DNA of 49,183 bases from Chlorobiales bacterium Clorobi_01 (GCA_001602925.1 LUZT01000010.1:1-49183); one strand, 5' to 3'; positions 1 through 8,445 are shown, numbered from the stretch's first letter. The notes: generated by a model not told the origin, from the sequence alone. Numbers and translations are program-made.

Positions 1-130
1 CTTGAAAATCAGGCGTGATCTTTGTACATATAATTCGTAAGCCAAGCCGTCGGACTTATTTGGTGCCCCTTTCGAGATGGTTGCTAATATGCATTGATAA
101 AATATCATTCTTGACGGAATCAAATTCATA

Positions 131-1426
131 ATGAGCGATCTTGGAAAGAAAACTGAAGACGCTGTCCAGGAAATCTGTGCGCGGTCATTTCTCGCTGACT
201 TTGTGGCACGATCACCTGATTTCACTACTGAAGCTGGGCATCATCGTGAAGCGGGAGATCTATTGATTCATCTTGGGAAGACATTGATTGCATTGCAGGT
301 GCGCGCGAAAGAGGTTGACGAAACATTTGATCCTTCAGACGAAACCACTCGGAAAAGAGTTGAGCGTCGGATAATGCATGCTGTAGAGCAGGTCAAGACA
401 GCAAAAAGGGCACTTGAAGGAAATATGCTAACTGTTTTACAGAATTTACGAGGTGTTTCTTGGCCAGTCTGTGCCGCTGACTTTGAAACACATATCGGGA
501 TTGTTGTTTTTGACCTTGTTCGACCTGAGCGACTTACTCGAGAGCAAGAACTTGTTCTATCCAATGGTTATGCCGAGGTTAGGGGGATTCCAGTGCACAT
601 CTTTTTTCGGATTGACTTTGAAGCTTTATTGCAAGAACTTGATACCATCCCAGACCTAATCGAATACCTTCAGGTGAGATCTCAAATTGTTGGTAAGGGA
701 AAAATGTTTTCACTTACCCGAGAACTCGATCTGTTGGCATTGGTTGTGACAGATTTCCCTACAGTCAAAAAGTACTTGAGTAGGAATTTGGATTTGTTTT
801 CCATTGAGCCTGGGCTATGGGAGACATATAGGAATCGTTTTGCCAAGGAATATGAAACTCGTAGACTTCTCAGGGAAGGTCCGGGGCAAGTCGTTGATCG
901 ACTTATTGGAGTTGTTTACGATACAATTGGTTATGAATGTGTTGATTGGGATGGATGTCCTGCAAGGGGGACTGTTGATGCATATATTGCAATAGTACAT
1001 GAGTTTGGAAAACTCGAACGTGTTCACCGAATTGAGTTTGGTAAGAAAGTGCTTGAGAAGCTCCAGCGAGCAGACTATGACCCCAAGGGCTTCTCGTATT
1101 TTGCCTACTTGGCTGTAAACTTAGAGACACTTTTTGTATTCATGGCTTCCCGTGAAGAGCGAAACAAAATGGGTGAGCGGCTGAAGCTAATCGCGTCAGC
1201 CTCATACGTTTGGTATAATGCGAAACGAGTCGTGGGTATAGGCACACAGAACAGGTCGGCGGTCGAGACGAGTTTCGATTTTCTTATGCTGGAAAATGTG
1301 AAGTTTGATAACGAAGAACAACTTCGAGATTTTGGAGCGAAAATCTTTCAGCCATCAGATGAGAAAACAGTGGACGAATGGGAGCTGATTAGAAGAGCTC
1401 AAAACCAAGATGGGGAAGCTCAGTAA
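131..1426 (+). CDS. Orphan protein with nuclease-like N-terminus
   Basis: I do not recognise this 431-residue protein as a named family. Residues about 15-60 read as a strand-rich segment with a G-D-L-L-I strand followed by ALQVRAK, spaced like the acidic and Q/E-x-K strands of PD-(D/E)XK restriction-like folds. A helix rich in Lys, Arg and Gln follows, as in some bacterial nuclease-related proteins. The lysine position appears to hold Arg, with a Lys two residues later, so activity is uncertain. The rest is mixed alpha/beta with no membrane segment or signal peptide. The gene is visibly A+T-richer than the minus-strand gene that follows 19 bases after its stop, which suggests acquisition. 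It has no partner gene in the window, although its upstream side lies outside. The ATG has only a weak ribosome site, so the start is tentative. Confidence 0.6.
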   Translation: MSDLGKKTEDAVQEICARSFLADFVARSPDFTTEAGHHREAGDLLIHLGKTLIALQVRAKEVDETFDPSDETTRKRVERRIMHAVEQVKTAKRALEGNMLTVLQNLRGVSWPVCAADFETHIGIVVFDLVRPERLTREQELVLSNGYAEVRGIPVHIFFRIDFEALLQELDTIPDLIEYLQVRSQIVGKGKMFSLTRELDLLALVVTDFPTVKKYLSRNLDLFSIEPGLWETYRNRFAKEYETRRLLREGPGQVVDRLIGVVYDTIGYECVDWDGCPARGTVDAYIAIVHEFGKLERVHRIEFGKKVLEKLQRADYDPKGFSYFAYLAVNLETLFVFMASREERNKMGERLKLIASASYVWYNAKRVVGIGTQNRSAVETSFDFLMLENVKFDNEEQLRDFGAKIFQPSDEKTVDEWELIRRAQNQDGEAQ

Positions 1427-1445
1427 CCCTGTGGTCGCTCTAAAG

Positions 1446-3134
1446 TCATTTCTTTTTCCCAACCTTCCAATCATACATATTTCCCAGCGTCGCCAGCAGG
1501 CTTAATCTCACATTCTTTACCCGCTCGTTGAATCCCTCAAGTTCGGCGTAGTAGTATAGGAAGGTTCGCGGCTGTTCGTTGGCGAGAATCTGCTGGTAAT
1601 CTTTCCAGAGTTTGAGTTGTTCGGCTTGCGGTAGCGGACCGGTCAGTTTGGCGACGACTCGGTCGAGTTCTGCGTTCTGGAAGGCGCTGGAGTTGAAGGG
1701 CTTTTTTTCGAAATCCGATCCCCAGATGACGAGCTGGAAGGGGAGCGTTTCGGCTGCCATGCCTGAGAGTGCGGCGTCGTAGCGGTACTGGTTCTGGTTT
1801 TTGTTGAACATGAGAGACTCGTCGAAGCGCAGGCGGCAGTCGATGCCGATCTCTCGGAGGTTCTGCTGGATGATGTTGGCCGCGTAGTTGCGCCTCGGGT
1901 TGCCGGTCGGGGCAGCAAGCTCGAACGAGAAGCGCAAGCCGTTCTTCTGCAAAATGCCATCCGGCCCCGGCGCCCAGCCAGCCTCCTTGAGCAGGGCAAG
2001 CGCCTTGTCGGGGTCAAACGCATAAGCGGGCAGCGATTTGTCGATGATCGAGGTGTAGGCGGGCGAGAGCGTGGTGTTGACGATGGTTGCGTGGTCGGGA
2101 CCCATGAAGCCGTCGATGATCGCCTGCCGGTCGATGGCGTAGGTCATCGCCTGCCGCACGCGTCGGTCGCCGAAGAAGCGGTTCGGCGCGATCTTCTTGC
2201 CGTTGCGCCAGGCGTTGCCGTCGATATTCAGCCAGACGACGCTGTCGAAGTAGCGGTCGGCCACCGGGATGATCGAAATATCCGGGTTGTCGCGCTTCAT
2301 CTCCGCGGCGTCTTTCGGATTGACACCGCCTCCCGAAATCAGCGCGTCGATCTGCCCGGACTTGAGCATCGCGAGCCGCGTCGTGTACTCCGGTACCACC
2401 ATGAAGGTCAGGGAGGGCGTTGCAGCCGGATAGGGCAGCACCGAGGTGGGGCTGGAGACGAGCGTGAGTTTCGACTGGCGCTGCCACTCTTTGAGCCTGA
2501 AGGGGCCTGTGCCGATAACCGGTAAAGTGGCCGCTCGCTGACGAATTTCGGCGGCGGGAATCGAGCGGAAGAGATGCTCGGCAACCGGCATCAGGTCGTT
2601 GAAGTGGTCGAGCACGATGCTCTCCGACATCGGCTTGCTGAAGTGCAGCACCAGCGTTTTGTCGTCCGGCGTCTCGACCGCCCTGTCGAAATCGACCGAA
2701 CCGTCCGCCTTGAGCAGCAGGTCATTCAGATAATCCTGCCGACTGCTCGCCACGTTCGGGTCGGCGTAGAGGCGGTACGAAAAGCTGAAATCCTTCGAGG
2801 TGAGCGGCTTGCCATCCTCCCAGACTGCCTTGCTGTTCAGGTGGAACGTCACGTTTCGCCCGTCCGGTGAGAACTCCCAGCGCTCGGCGGCGTTTGGCTG
2901 GTAGCTGATCGCGCCGCTCTTTTCGTCGAACGACGGCTTGACAAGCTGGGGATAGATCATCGTGCACACCTCGCGGGTGAGCGAGAGCTGGATGAGCAGC
3001 GGGTTGAGGTGGTCGAAATCGGCGTTGACGGCGACGACGATGGTATCGGGCCGGGATTTCTGCGATTTCGGCCCGCACCCCGTGAGCAGCGTGACAAGCA
3101 GCAGGGCAGTGAAGGCGAACAATGATTTGCGCAT
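1446..3134 (-). CDS. Peptide/solute-binding lipoprotein (SBP family 5)
   Basis: Extracytoplasmic solute-binding protein of the oligopeptide/nickel ABC transporter type (SBP_bac_5), 562 residues. The ATG at 3134 is preferred over an upstream in-frame start because it places a classic lipoprotein signal at the N-terminus: MRKSLF, a hydrophobic stretch, then lipobox LLTGC with the lipidated Cys near residue 20. The mature part has typical family features, such as LNPLLIQLS near the N-terminus, GTGPFRLKEW mid-protein and RRVRQAMTYAIDR in the second lobe. It lies 41 bases downstream of the bshB1 stop on the same strand and may be cotranscribed. No permease or ATPase gene is in the window, so it either works with a transporter encoded elsewhere or has a non-transport role. 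The substrate cannot be told from sequence. Confidence 0.88.
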   Translation of the reverse strand: MRKSLFAFTALLLVTLLTGCGPKSQKSRPDTIVVAVNADFDHLNPLLIQLSLTREVCTMIYPQLVKPSFDEKSGAISYQPNAAERWEFSPDGRNVTFHLNSKAVWEDGKPLTSKDFSFSYRLYADPNVASSRQDYLNDLLLKADGSVDFDRAVETPDDKTLVLHFSKPMSESIVLDHFNDLMPVAEHLFRSIPAAEIRQRAATLPVIGTGPFRLKEWQRQSKLTLVSSPTSVLPYPAATPSLTFMVVPEYTTRLAMLKSGQIDALISGGGVNPKDAAEMKRDNPDISIIPVADRYFDSVVWLNIDGNAWRNGKKIAPNRFFGDRRVRQAMTYAIDRQAIIDGFMGPDHATIVNTTLSPAYTSIIDKSLPAYAFDPDKALALLKEAGWAPGPDGILQKNGLRFSFELAAPTGNPRRNYAANIIQQNLREIGIDCRLRFDESLMFNKNQNQYRYDAALSGMAAETLPFQLVIWGSDFEKKPFNSSAFQNAELDRVVAKLTGPLPQAEQLKLWKDYQQILANEQPRTFLYYYAELEGFNERVKNVRLSLLATLGNMYDWKVGKKK

Positions 3135-3175
3135 GGCGAACTTGTCTGAAATTCCGATGATTGAGCGTCGCGCCG

Positions 3176-3928
3176 TCAACTGCGGACGGGAAAGACGCTG
3201 GTGAAGTGGCCGATGCCGAGCGCCGTTGGGAGCAGGAAGCCCTCGCCGTACATCGCGCCGATCTGCTCGCCGAGTGCTCTCGCGCGTGCTTCGAGGCCTG
3301 GCAGGAACTCCTTCCGGTTGATCATGGTCTGCGGCTCGTCGCTTCCCTCCTTCCGGTGGAACTGCGTACCGAACGCCTCGATGCCGCCTCGCGACCGCTC
3401 GAAGGTTGATGAAACGTCCACGATGATGTGCGGGTCGAGCTGCCTGAACTGGATGTAATAGAGCAGATGGTGCGGGCGGTGCGCGGCTTGTGGCAGGCCA
3501 CCGTCGAATGTCTCGATCTTGCGCAGCCCGGCGTAGTAGCAGGCGTCGTAGATAAGGCGCGAAGCCTTCATATGGTCGGGATGGCGTTCGTCCGGCGGGT
3601 TGCAGAAGACGGTGTCGGGCCGGTATTTGCGAACGATCCGGACGATTTCGTGCAGGTTCTCCTTGGTGTAAAACAGCTCCGAATCGCCGAGATCAAGCTG
3701 CTCCCGCGCCGTGTAACCCATGCGCTCGGTGGCCAGCGCCGACTCCTGGCGGCGGGTTTCGGCGGTGCCGAGCGTGCCCATCTCCCCAGCGGTGAGGTCG
3801 CAGACGGCCACCTGCTTTCCCTCGTCCATGATTTTCAGGAGCGTCGCTCCACAGGCGAGTTCGACATCGTCGGGATGAGCGCCGAAAGCGAGTGCGTAAA
3901 CCGGTTGGATGGGTGCAGTCAAGGTCAT
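3176..3928 (-). CDS. bshB1: Bacillithiol biosynthesis-type deacetylase BshB1
   Basis: Zinc-dependent LmbE/PIG-L family deacetylase of 250 residues. The AHPDDVEL motif near residue 18 supplies zinc ligands and the catalytic Asp, and HPDH near residue 117 supplies another ligand region. The length and the motifs DLTAGEMGTLGT and NPPDERHPDH match the BshB1 subgroup, which removes the acetyl group from N-acetylglucosaminyl malate to give the amine that receives cysteine in bacillithiol synthesis. Green sulfur bacteria are known to make N-methyl-bacillithiol, so the assignment fits the organism. The other pathway enzymes (BshA, BshC and the methyltransferase) are not in this window. A related amidase such as a mycothiol-S-conjugate amidase is a weaker alternative. 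Confidence 0.87.
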   Translation of the reverse strand: MTLTAPIQPVYALAFGAHPDDVELACGATLLKIMDEGKQVAVCDLTAGEMGTLGTAETRRQESALATERMGYTAREQLDLGDSELFYTKENLHEIVRIVRKYRPDTVFCNPPDERHPDHMKASRLIYDACYYAGLRKIETFDGGLPQAAHRPHHLLYYIQFRQLDPHIIVDVSSTFERSRGGIEAFGTQFHRKEGSDEPQTMINRKEFLPGLEARARALGEQIGAMYGEGFLLPTALGIGHFTSVFPVRS

Positions 3929-3995
3929 GATTTTATATATTAAGCGACGCGGTTTTCAGCCCACTAAGGCTATCAGGTAAAAAAAGATACACTCG

Positions 3996-4448
3996 ATGAT
4001 CAAGGTAAAAATAGTTCGACTCAATCAAAAGGCGATCCTGCCGGTCTATGCAACCGCTCACGCTGCCGGGATGGATGTTTCGGCATGTCTCGACGCGCCG
4101 GTGACCGTTCCGTCCTCCGCTTCGGCGCTCATTCCCACCGGCTTCGCCATCGAGCTGCCCGAAGGCTACGAGGCGCAGCTCAGGCCGAGGAGCGGGCTGG
4201 CGCTCCGCCATCTCATCTCGCTGCCCAACTCACCCGCGACTATCGACGCCGACTATCGCGGCGAGGTGGGCGTCATTCTCATCAATCACGGGCGCGAGCC
4301 GTTTACGGTCAACCACGGCGACCGCATTGCGCAGATGGTGGTGGCGAAGGTCGATCACGTCGTGTTCGAGGAGGTTGAGTCGCTTTCTGAAACCGCGAGA
4401 GGAGAGGGGGGATTCGGGCATACCGGGGTTCAGGCGAAAGCCGAATGA
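3996..4448 (+). CDS. dut: dUTP diphosphatase
   Basis: Trimeric dUTPase of 150 residues that hydrolyses dUTP to dUMP and pyrophosphate, keeping uracil out of DNA and supplying dUMP for thymidylate synthesis. All five family motifs are readable in order: AAGMDV (about 24-29), RPRSGLA (about 64-70), [11 protein letters not shown] with the catalytic Asp (about 83-93), GDRIAQMV (about 109-116) and [10 protein letters not shown] near the C-terminus. The last motif usually reads GGFGSTG; here the Ser is His, a mild departure in the flexible C-terminal arm that closes over the nucleotide. The gene is divergent from bshB1, with 67 bases between the starts that must hold both promoters. Confidence 0.95.
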   Translation: MIKVKIVRLNQKAILPVYATAHAAGMDVSACLDAPVTVPSSASALIPTGFAIELPEGYEAQLRPRSGLALRHLISLPNSPATIDADYRGEVGVILINHGREPFTVNHGDRIAQMVVAKVDHVVFEEVESLSETARGEGGFGHTGVQAKAE

Positions 4449-4508
4449 CTTTGATCTGTTCTATTAATTCCACGCAGGGCAAACCTTGACGCCTGGCTAT
4501 AAAAAAGT

Positions 4509-4533
4509 CAGGGCGAGGTTGAACCCCGCCCTG
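4509..4533 (-). terminator. Rho-independent terminator of the 4572-5237 gene
   Basis: A near-perfect hairpin has CAGGGCG and CGCCCTG outer arms with an inner GGTT/AACC extension. On the minus strand it is followed by a run of six T (4501-4506). It lies 38 bases beyond the stop of the minus-strand gene and ends that transcript. The plus side lacks a T tract, so it is a poorer terminator for dut. Confidence 0.8.
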
Positions 4534-4571
4534 GTCATACGATCAAAAGTTTTTCAGCAAGGAATGGCTGC

Positions 4572-5237
4572 TTATTCGCCTTCAGGTTTATTTTCCGGTG
4601 CTGCCGGTGCTGCCGGTGCTGCCGGTGCTGCCGGTGCTGCCGGTGCTGCCGGTGCTGCCGTGGGCTGAGGAGTCATCGCCTTCAACGTGGCGGCACCCGA
4701 TTCGGAGGTGTGCACCACGGGAATCTGCTGCACTACTTTTCTCTTCTCTTCGCCGCTGCCAGCGCCCATGAACATGGGAGGCATTCCTTGCGGGAAGATG
4801 CCGCCTGCGAGCTGGTTGATGCCTGCGCTGACATTGTCGAACAGGTTCTTGACCTGGTTGGAGTTGACTGTCGTGTTCAGGTTCGAGATCATGCCTGTCC
4901 AGAACTTGCCGAGTTCGTTGAACGAGTTCTGGATCTGCTCCGATTTCAGGGTGTTCGTGACTCCCTCGATGATCTGGCCGGAAACTGAATTGACGTTGTC
5001 GATGATTCCTTTCACCTGATCGGAGTTGATCGTGGTGGTGACCCCTTCGATGATCTGCCCGGTGGCGGAACTGACCGTGCTGATCACTTCCTGTACGGAT
5101 TCGATGGTCGAGTCGATGAGAATGCCCATGTTGCCGATCAGGTGGGCCATGTCGCCGTTACCGGCGTTGGTATTCGGTGCTCCGGCAGCCGGCCTGGGTG
5201 CCTCGGCGGCGGGCATGTTTGTTTCTTCGGTAGCCAT
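4572..5237 (-). CDS. Low-complexity protein, possible chlorosome envelope protein
   Basis: A 221-residue protein with three parts. The first 30 residues are a Pro/Ala/Asn-rich start. Residues about 31-145 are a repetitive amphipathic helical region in which units like SGQIIEGVT followed by T-L/I-x-S-x-Q recur roughly every 32 residues. The C-terminal tail holds (Ala-Ala-Pro)n encoded by perfect 9-base repeats. There is no signal peptide and no clear catalytic motif. The size and the small amphipathic Gly/Val/Thr-rich repeats recall the chlorosome envelope proteins of green sulfur bacteria (CsmC/D/H type), but I cannot recall a definite matching sequence, so that is an inference. A cytosolic phasin-like or other scaffold protein is an alternative. 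The gene stands alone, with a terminator downstream and an A+T-rich 155-base upstream region. Confidence 0.7.
   Translation of the reverse strand: MATEETNMPAAEAPRPAAGAPNTNAGNGDMAHLIGNMGILIDSTIESVQEVISTVSSATGQIIEGVTTTINSDQVKGIIDNVNSVSGQIIEGVTNTLKSEQIQNSFNELGKFWTGMISNLNTTVNSNQVKNLFDNVSAGINQLAGGIFPQGMPPMFMGAGSGEEKRKVVQQIPVVHTSESGAATLKAMTPQPTAAPAAPAAPAAPAAPAAPAAPENKPEGE
4595..4660. repeat. Seven-copy perfect 9-bp tandem repeat
   Basis: The unit CCGGTGCTG repeats seven times without a mismatch from 4595 to 4657, with a partial eighth copy. It lies inside the C-terminal coding part of the minus-strand gene and encodes Ala-Ala-Pro units in frame, so copy-number changes would alter tail length without a frameshift. 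Confidence 0.97.
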
Positions 5238-5392
5238 AATGGTGTGATTTGAAGAGAATTGCGTAGAAGGTTATCCTTGCGGAGCGTTGCTCCTGTTGGA
5301 ATTATTATGTTTTAAATATAGTGATAATAATCGAAAAATCGTTTCGTGCGCGAGTATGAACCGATAGAGATACTGATGTCGGAAGAGGTTTT

Positions 5393-6088
5393 TTAGCCGA
5401 TCGAATCGCGGTAAAAAGCGACAATATCCTTCTGGCTGAAGCCGAGGGCGTACATCAGGTGAATCGTGCCGAAGATGGCCTGAAGTCTGACTGTGCCGTT
5501 GGCTTGATATTTCCGCGCCGAGGTGACGACAGTCGAATCGAGAATGTGGAATCCGGTGTGGCGCTGGGTCCGTTCGATGATCTCGATATCCTCCATGATC
5601 TGCAACTTCTCATCGAATCCGCCGATCTGCCCGAACAGCTCTTTCGTGATAAAGAGAGACTGGTCGCCGCCCCGGCATACCGGCAGCGGGAATTGCGTGA
5701 ACCAGCCATAGAGCTGCATGAGCCAGTCGGGATCGTCGAAGGTCATGCGGAAGCATCCGGCCCTGGCGCCTCGCTCGATAGCGGAGAAAATGTCATCGCA
5801 GAATGATGGCGGGGGCGTGGTGTCGGCGTGCAGGAAGTAGAGGATCGAACCTGTCGCCAGCTTTGCCCCGGCGTTCATCTGGACGGCGCGGCCTTTTTCG
5901 GAGCGGCAGACGACGACGGGAAATGTCCGGGCAATCGCTTCGGTACGGTCATCGCCAGACACGCTGACGATGATTTCGGTGTCGCCGCGTCCAGCCGTCA
6001 GGGCGAGCAGCGTTTCGAGTGTGCGGGCGATTCCGGTCTCCTCGTTCCATGCCGGAATGATGATGCTCAGTCCTGGTTTGGCGCCCAT
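5393..6088 (-). CDS. Family 2 glycosyltransferase, TIGR04283 arsenosugar type
   Basis: GT-A fold glycosyltransferase of 231 residues. The N-terminal LSIIIPAWNEE nucleotide-sugar motif, the HADTTPP segment containing the metal-binding D-x-D-like residues near 90, and GGDQSLFI followed by GGFD in the acceptor region fit the TIGR04283 group, which is annotated as an arsenosugar biosynthesis glycosyltransferase. There are no membrane anchors. The start overlaps the end of the TIGR04282-type partner by 22 bases, so the two are translationally coupled and probably cotranscribed with crtQ. No arsenic methyltransferase or ArsS-type radical SAM gene is visible here, so the family name should not be read as proof of arsenosugar production. 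Glycosylation of a lipid or carotenoid-related acceptor is an alternative suggested by context. Confidence 0.85.
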   Translation of the reverse strand: MGAKPGLSIIIPAWNEETGIARTLETLLALTAGRGDTEIIVSVSGDDRTEAIARTFPVVVCRSEKGRAVQMNAGAKLATGSILYFLHADTTPPPSFCDDIFSAIERGARAGCFRMTFDDPDWLMQLYGWFTQFPLPVCRGGDQSLFITKELFGQIGGFDEKLQIMEDIEIIERTQRHTGFHILDSTVVTSARKYQANGTVRLQAIFGTIHLMYALGFSQKDIVAFYRDSIG

Positions 6089-6693
6089 AAGCAGCTTGCC
6101 TTGAGGTCGTCGAAGGTGTCGATGTCAGAGAGCGCCGGGAGCAGGTCGCACGATCTGCCGTGCTCGCGGATGATGCGTTGCGATTCGTTCAGCACGCTCG
6201 ACGTGCTCCAGGTTCTGCCGAGAAAAAGCTCCGGGAAAGGCTGTTTCAGGGCGGCGAGATAAAAGCCGCCATCCCGCGCGGGGCCGAGCACCACGTCGCA
6301 GGCGTCGAGTTTCCGGAACGCGAGATCGAGGATGAACGGGCTGATCTCTGGACAGTCGGTGCCGATGAGCGCGACGCGGCTGAAGCCGAGTGAGAAGCCT
6401 TTCACGAAAGCCCGGTGCATCCGCTCACCGAGGTCGTTGCCCTGCTGGAGCCACGCCTCCACGCTGCCGGTCAGCAGCAGATCGGTTTCAGGAATGAAGT
6501 TGGAATAGGCGATGGCTTTTGATGCATCGACGGTTCCGACAGCCTGCCTGGTCAACTCACGGAGCTGCTCGTAAATCCGCAGCGCCTCGGTGTCGCCGAT
6601 TGCCGAGGCCAGGCGGGTTTTGACTCGCCCGGCAACGGGATTTTTCGAGAAGATGATCAGCAGACGGTCATGATGTATCCTGATATCTGTCAT
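6067..6693 (-). CDS. Nucleotidyltransferase-like protein, TIGR04282 (DUF2064) type
   Basis: A 208-residue protein of the CofC/DUF2064 family with a Rossmann-like nucleotidyltransferase fold. It shows the start IIFSKNPVAGRVKTRLA, which is the triphosphate-binding loop, GTDCPEIS near residue 113 and VLGPARDGGFYL near residue 136. This is the usual companion of the TIGR04283 glycosyltransferase and is annotated in the same arsenosugar context. It could make the activated sugar used by its neighbour, but the substrate is unknown. The start is 34 bases downstream of the crtQ stop, and the end overlaps the next gene by 22 bases. The family assignment is firm and the pathway weak. Confidence 0.85.
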   Translation of the reverse strand: MTDIRIHHDRLLIIFSKNPVAGRVKTRLASAIGDTEALRIYEQLRELTRQAVGTVDASKAIAYSNFIPETDLLLTGSVEAWLQQGNDLGERMHRAFVKGFSLGFSRVALIGTDCPEISPFILDLAFRKLDACDVVLGPARDGGFYLAALKQPFPELFLGRTWSTSSVLNESQRIIREHGRSCDLLPALSDIDTFDDLKASCLWAPNQD

Positions 6694-6727
6694 GACGCCA
6701 TTCTCCGTCTGGTTTTGGAAGGGAGGA

Positions 6728-8089
6728 TCAGCGACCCATCCTCTGGTGCAGTTTTTCGGCTACCTGCCGTCCACTGAGTGCTGCGCCCTCCATCGAGGCC
6801 AGGTAGTGCTGGTCGGTGTAGTCACCCGCGAGGAAGAAGTTGCGGATCGGGCTGACCTGGTCGGGCCGGTACTGATCGACGTCCGGCACCGCTTTATAGA
6901 CCGACTGCGGAATCTTGACGATGGTCGATTTGAGCAGCTTCGCATCGCGCGATTTCGGGAAGCGGTCGTGAATCTCCTTCATCACCATCTCCGTGATCAC
7001 CTCGTTTGGCAGGTCGAGAAGCTGGTGGGCAGGCGCGAGCACGAGGCTCATCACGCTGCCGCCGGTCGCTGTGCCCATGCCCGCCTGGAAATCATCCGGG
7101 CAGGTGATCGAGACGTCGGCGAAGGTGGCGAAGGTGGTGCCCTGCGAGAACATCAGGTTGTCGGTGTCGGTGATCTTCTTGTCGAACCAGAGCTGGCAGT
7201 TGGCAACCGGGCTGCCGACGAACTGGTGCAGGTTGCGGAAGTAGTCGTGCTCCAGCCACTCGTTCGGCACGATCTTCTTGACGCTGTGCACCGGCAGTGC
7301 GGAAATGTAGGCGTCGGCCTCGACGGTGTGGCCGTCACGCAGCACGGCACGCTTGATGGTCTTGTCGTCGTTCAGCTCGAAGCGTGAAAGCCGCGCGTCG
7401 ATGAAGATGCGGCCGCCCTTGCTCTGGATATACTGGCGCATCGGTTCGATCATCGAGTCGCCGGGATTTTTACGGAAGAAGGCAAATTTGGTGGCTGCGT
7501 AGTTGGTGCCGAAGTACTTGAAGATCGTGATCATCGGGCGGGCGCTGATGACGTTCGGCTCGATGAAGTTCATAGCCAGCGCGATCGCCTTCCAGAGCTT
7601 CTGGAGCGAGTGCTCCGACGCGCCGTGCAGCCGGTGCCACTCGGAGTAGGTCATGTGATCCTGGCTGCGGAAGTACTCCTCGTTGCCGGCCAGCGCGGGC
7701 CAGAGGCCCTTGATGAGTGAAATCTTGTCCCACATGGTGAGGAAGTCCGCCTGCAAGCCGCCGACCACCTCGGCCCACGGGCTGGGCAGGTTGGCCTTCT
7801 TGAAGAACGACTGCTTGCCGTCCGGCTCGGCGTAGATCAGCGAGTGCTCCTTCCAGAGGTAGTTGTCCCCCGCGCCGATTCTGTTCAGGTACTCCTGAAG
7901 CTGGGCGTAACCACCGAAAACGATGTGCAGCCCGGACTCTATCGAGTCGCCGTCACTGTCTTTCCAGACCGAAACTTTTCCGCCGAGCACCTTGCGTTTT
8001 TCGTACAACTCGACGGTATAACCGCGATCGACCAGCTCGATGGCTGCGCTGAGACCGGCGACACCGGCTCCGAATATGGCTACTTTCAA
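6728..8089 (-). CDS. crtQ: Zeta-carotene desaturase CrtQ-type
   Basis: FAD-dependent amine-oxidase-fold desaturase of 453 residues. The dinucleotide-binding motif VAIFGAGVAGLSAA is at the very N-terminus, EKRKVLGGKVS follows, and the C-terminal FAD contact FLAGDYTDQHYLASMEGA is near residue 420. The length and overall sequence are those of the plant/cyanobacterial-type desaturases (CrtP/CrtQ) that green sulfur bacteria use, not the bacterial CrtI type. CrtQ converts zeta-carotene toward lycopene, the precursor of chlorobactene in chlorosomes. CrtP (phytoene desaturase) is a close paralogue and cannot be fully excluded by eye. The gene leads a minus-strand run with the two arsenosugar-type genes downstream and a small unknown gene upstream; crtB lies about 28 kb away. 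Confidence 0.85.
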   Translation of the reverse strand: MKVAIFGAGVAGLSAAIELVDRGYTVELYEKRKVLGGKVSVWKDSDGDSIESGLHIVFGGYAQLQEYLNRIGAGDNYLWKEHSLIYAEPDGKQSFFKKANLPSPWAEVVGGLQADFLTMWDKISLIKGLWPALAGNEEYFRSQDHMTYSEWHRLHGASEHSLQKLWKAIALAMNFIEPNVISARPMITIFKYFGTNYAATKFAFFRKNPGDSMIEPMRQYIQSKGGRIFIDARLSRFELNDDKTIKRAVLRDGHTVEADAYISALPVHSVKKIVPNEWLEHDYFRNLHQFVGSPVANCQLWFDKKITDTDNLMFSQGTTFATFADVSITCPDDFQAGMGTATGGSVMSLVLAPAHQLLDLPNEVITEMVMKEIHDRFPKSRDAKLLKSTIVKIPQSVYKAVPDVDQYRPDQVSPIRNFFLAGDYTDQHYLASMEGAALSGRQVAEKLHQRMGR

Positions 8090-8202
8090 CGTTGCTTGGA
8101 TGACTTGAGGTTGGATATGCTGAAAAATAATGCAGAATATAAGGTTTGAGACGCTTTCCCGAAAGGGTGACGGGAGTTGCCAGGGGCCAGAATTCCGAAG
8201 GC

Positions 8203-8445
8203 TTACGAAGGATCGTCCGTCTTTTCCTCGCTGTTTTGCTTTTCAGGCTCCTCGTCCTTGAATTTCTGAAGCATCCGGTCCACTTCGTCGAAAAAGCGAA
8301 AACCGAGGTTGAGTGACTCCTTGACAACGAACCGAAGGTCTTGAAATGCGGGGCGCGAGTCCCTTACCGGTCTCGATATCAATCGACCGGGGGAATCCGG
8401 GGCATCTGGTTCATCAGCGGAGAACTTTCTGGACAACTCTTTCAT
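8203..8445 (-). CDS. Small hypothetical protein upstream of crtQ
   Basis: An 80-residue charged protein from the ATG at 8445; a TTG ten codons upstream (8475) is possible but has no better ribosome site. It has a disordered acidic/Pro-rich N-terminus, a central helix VKESLNLGFRFFDEVDRML and a Glu/Lys-rich tail. No membrane segment or cysteines are seen. It reads in the same direction as crtQ with 113 bases between them, so it may be cotranscribed. I do not recognise the family. The regular codon use and defined helix favour a real gene. Confidence 0.55.
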   Translation of the reverse strand: MKELSRKFSADEPDAPDSPGRLISRPVRDSRPAFQDLRFVVKESLNLGFRFFDEVDRMLQKFKDEEPEKQNSEEKTDDPS

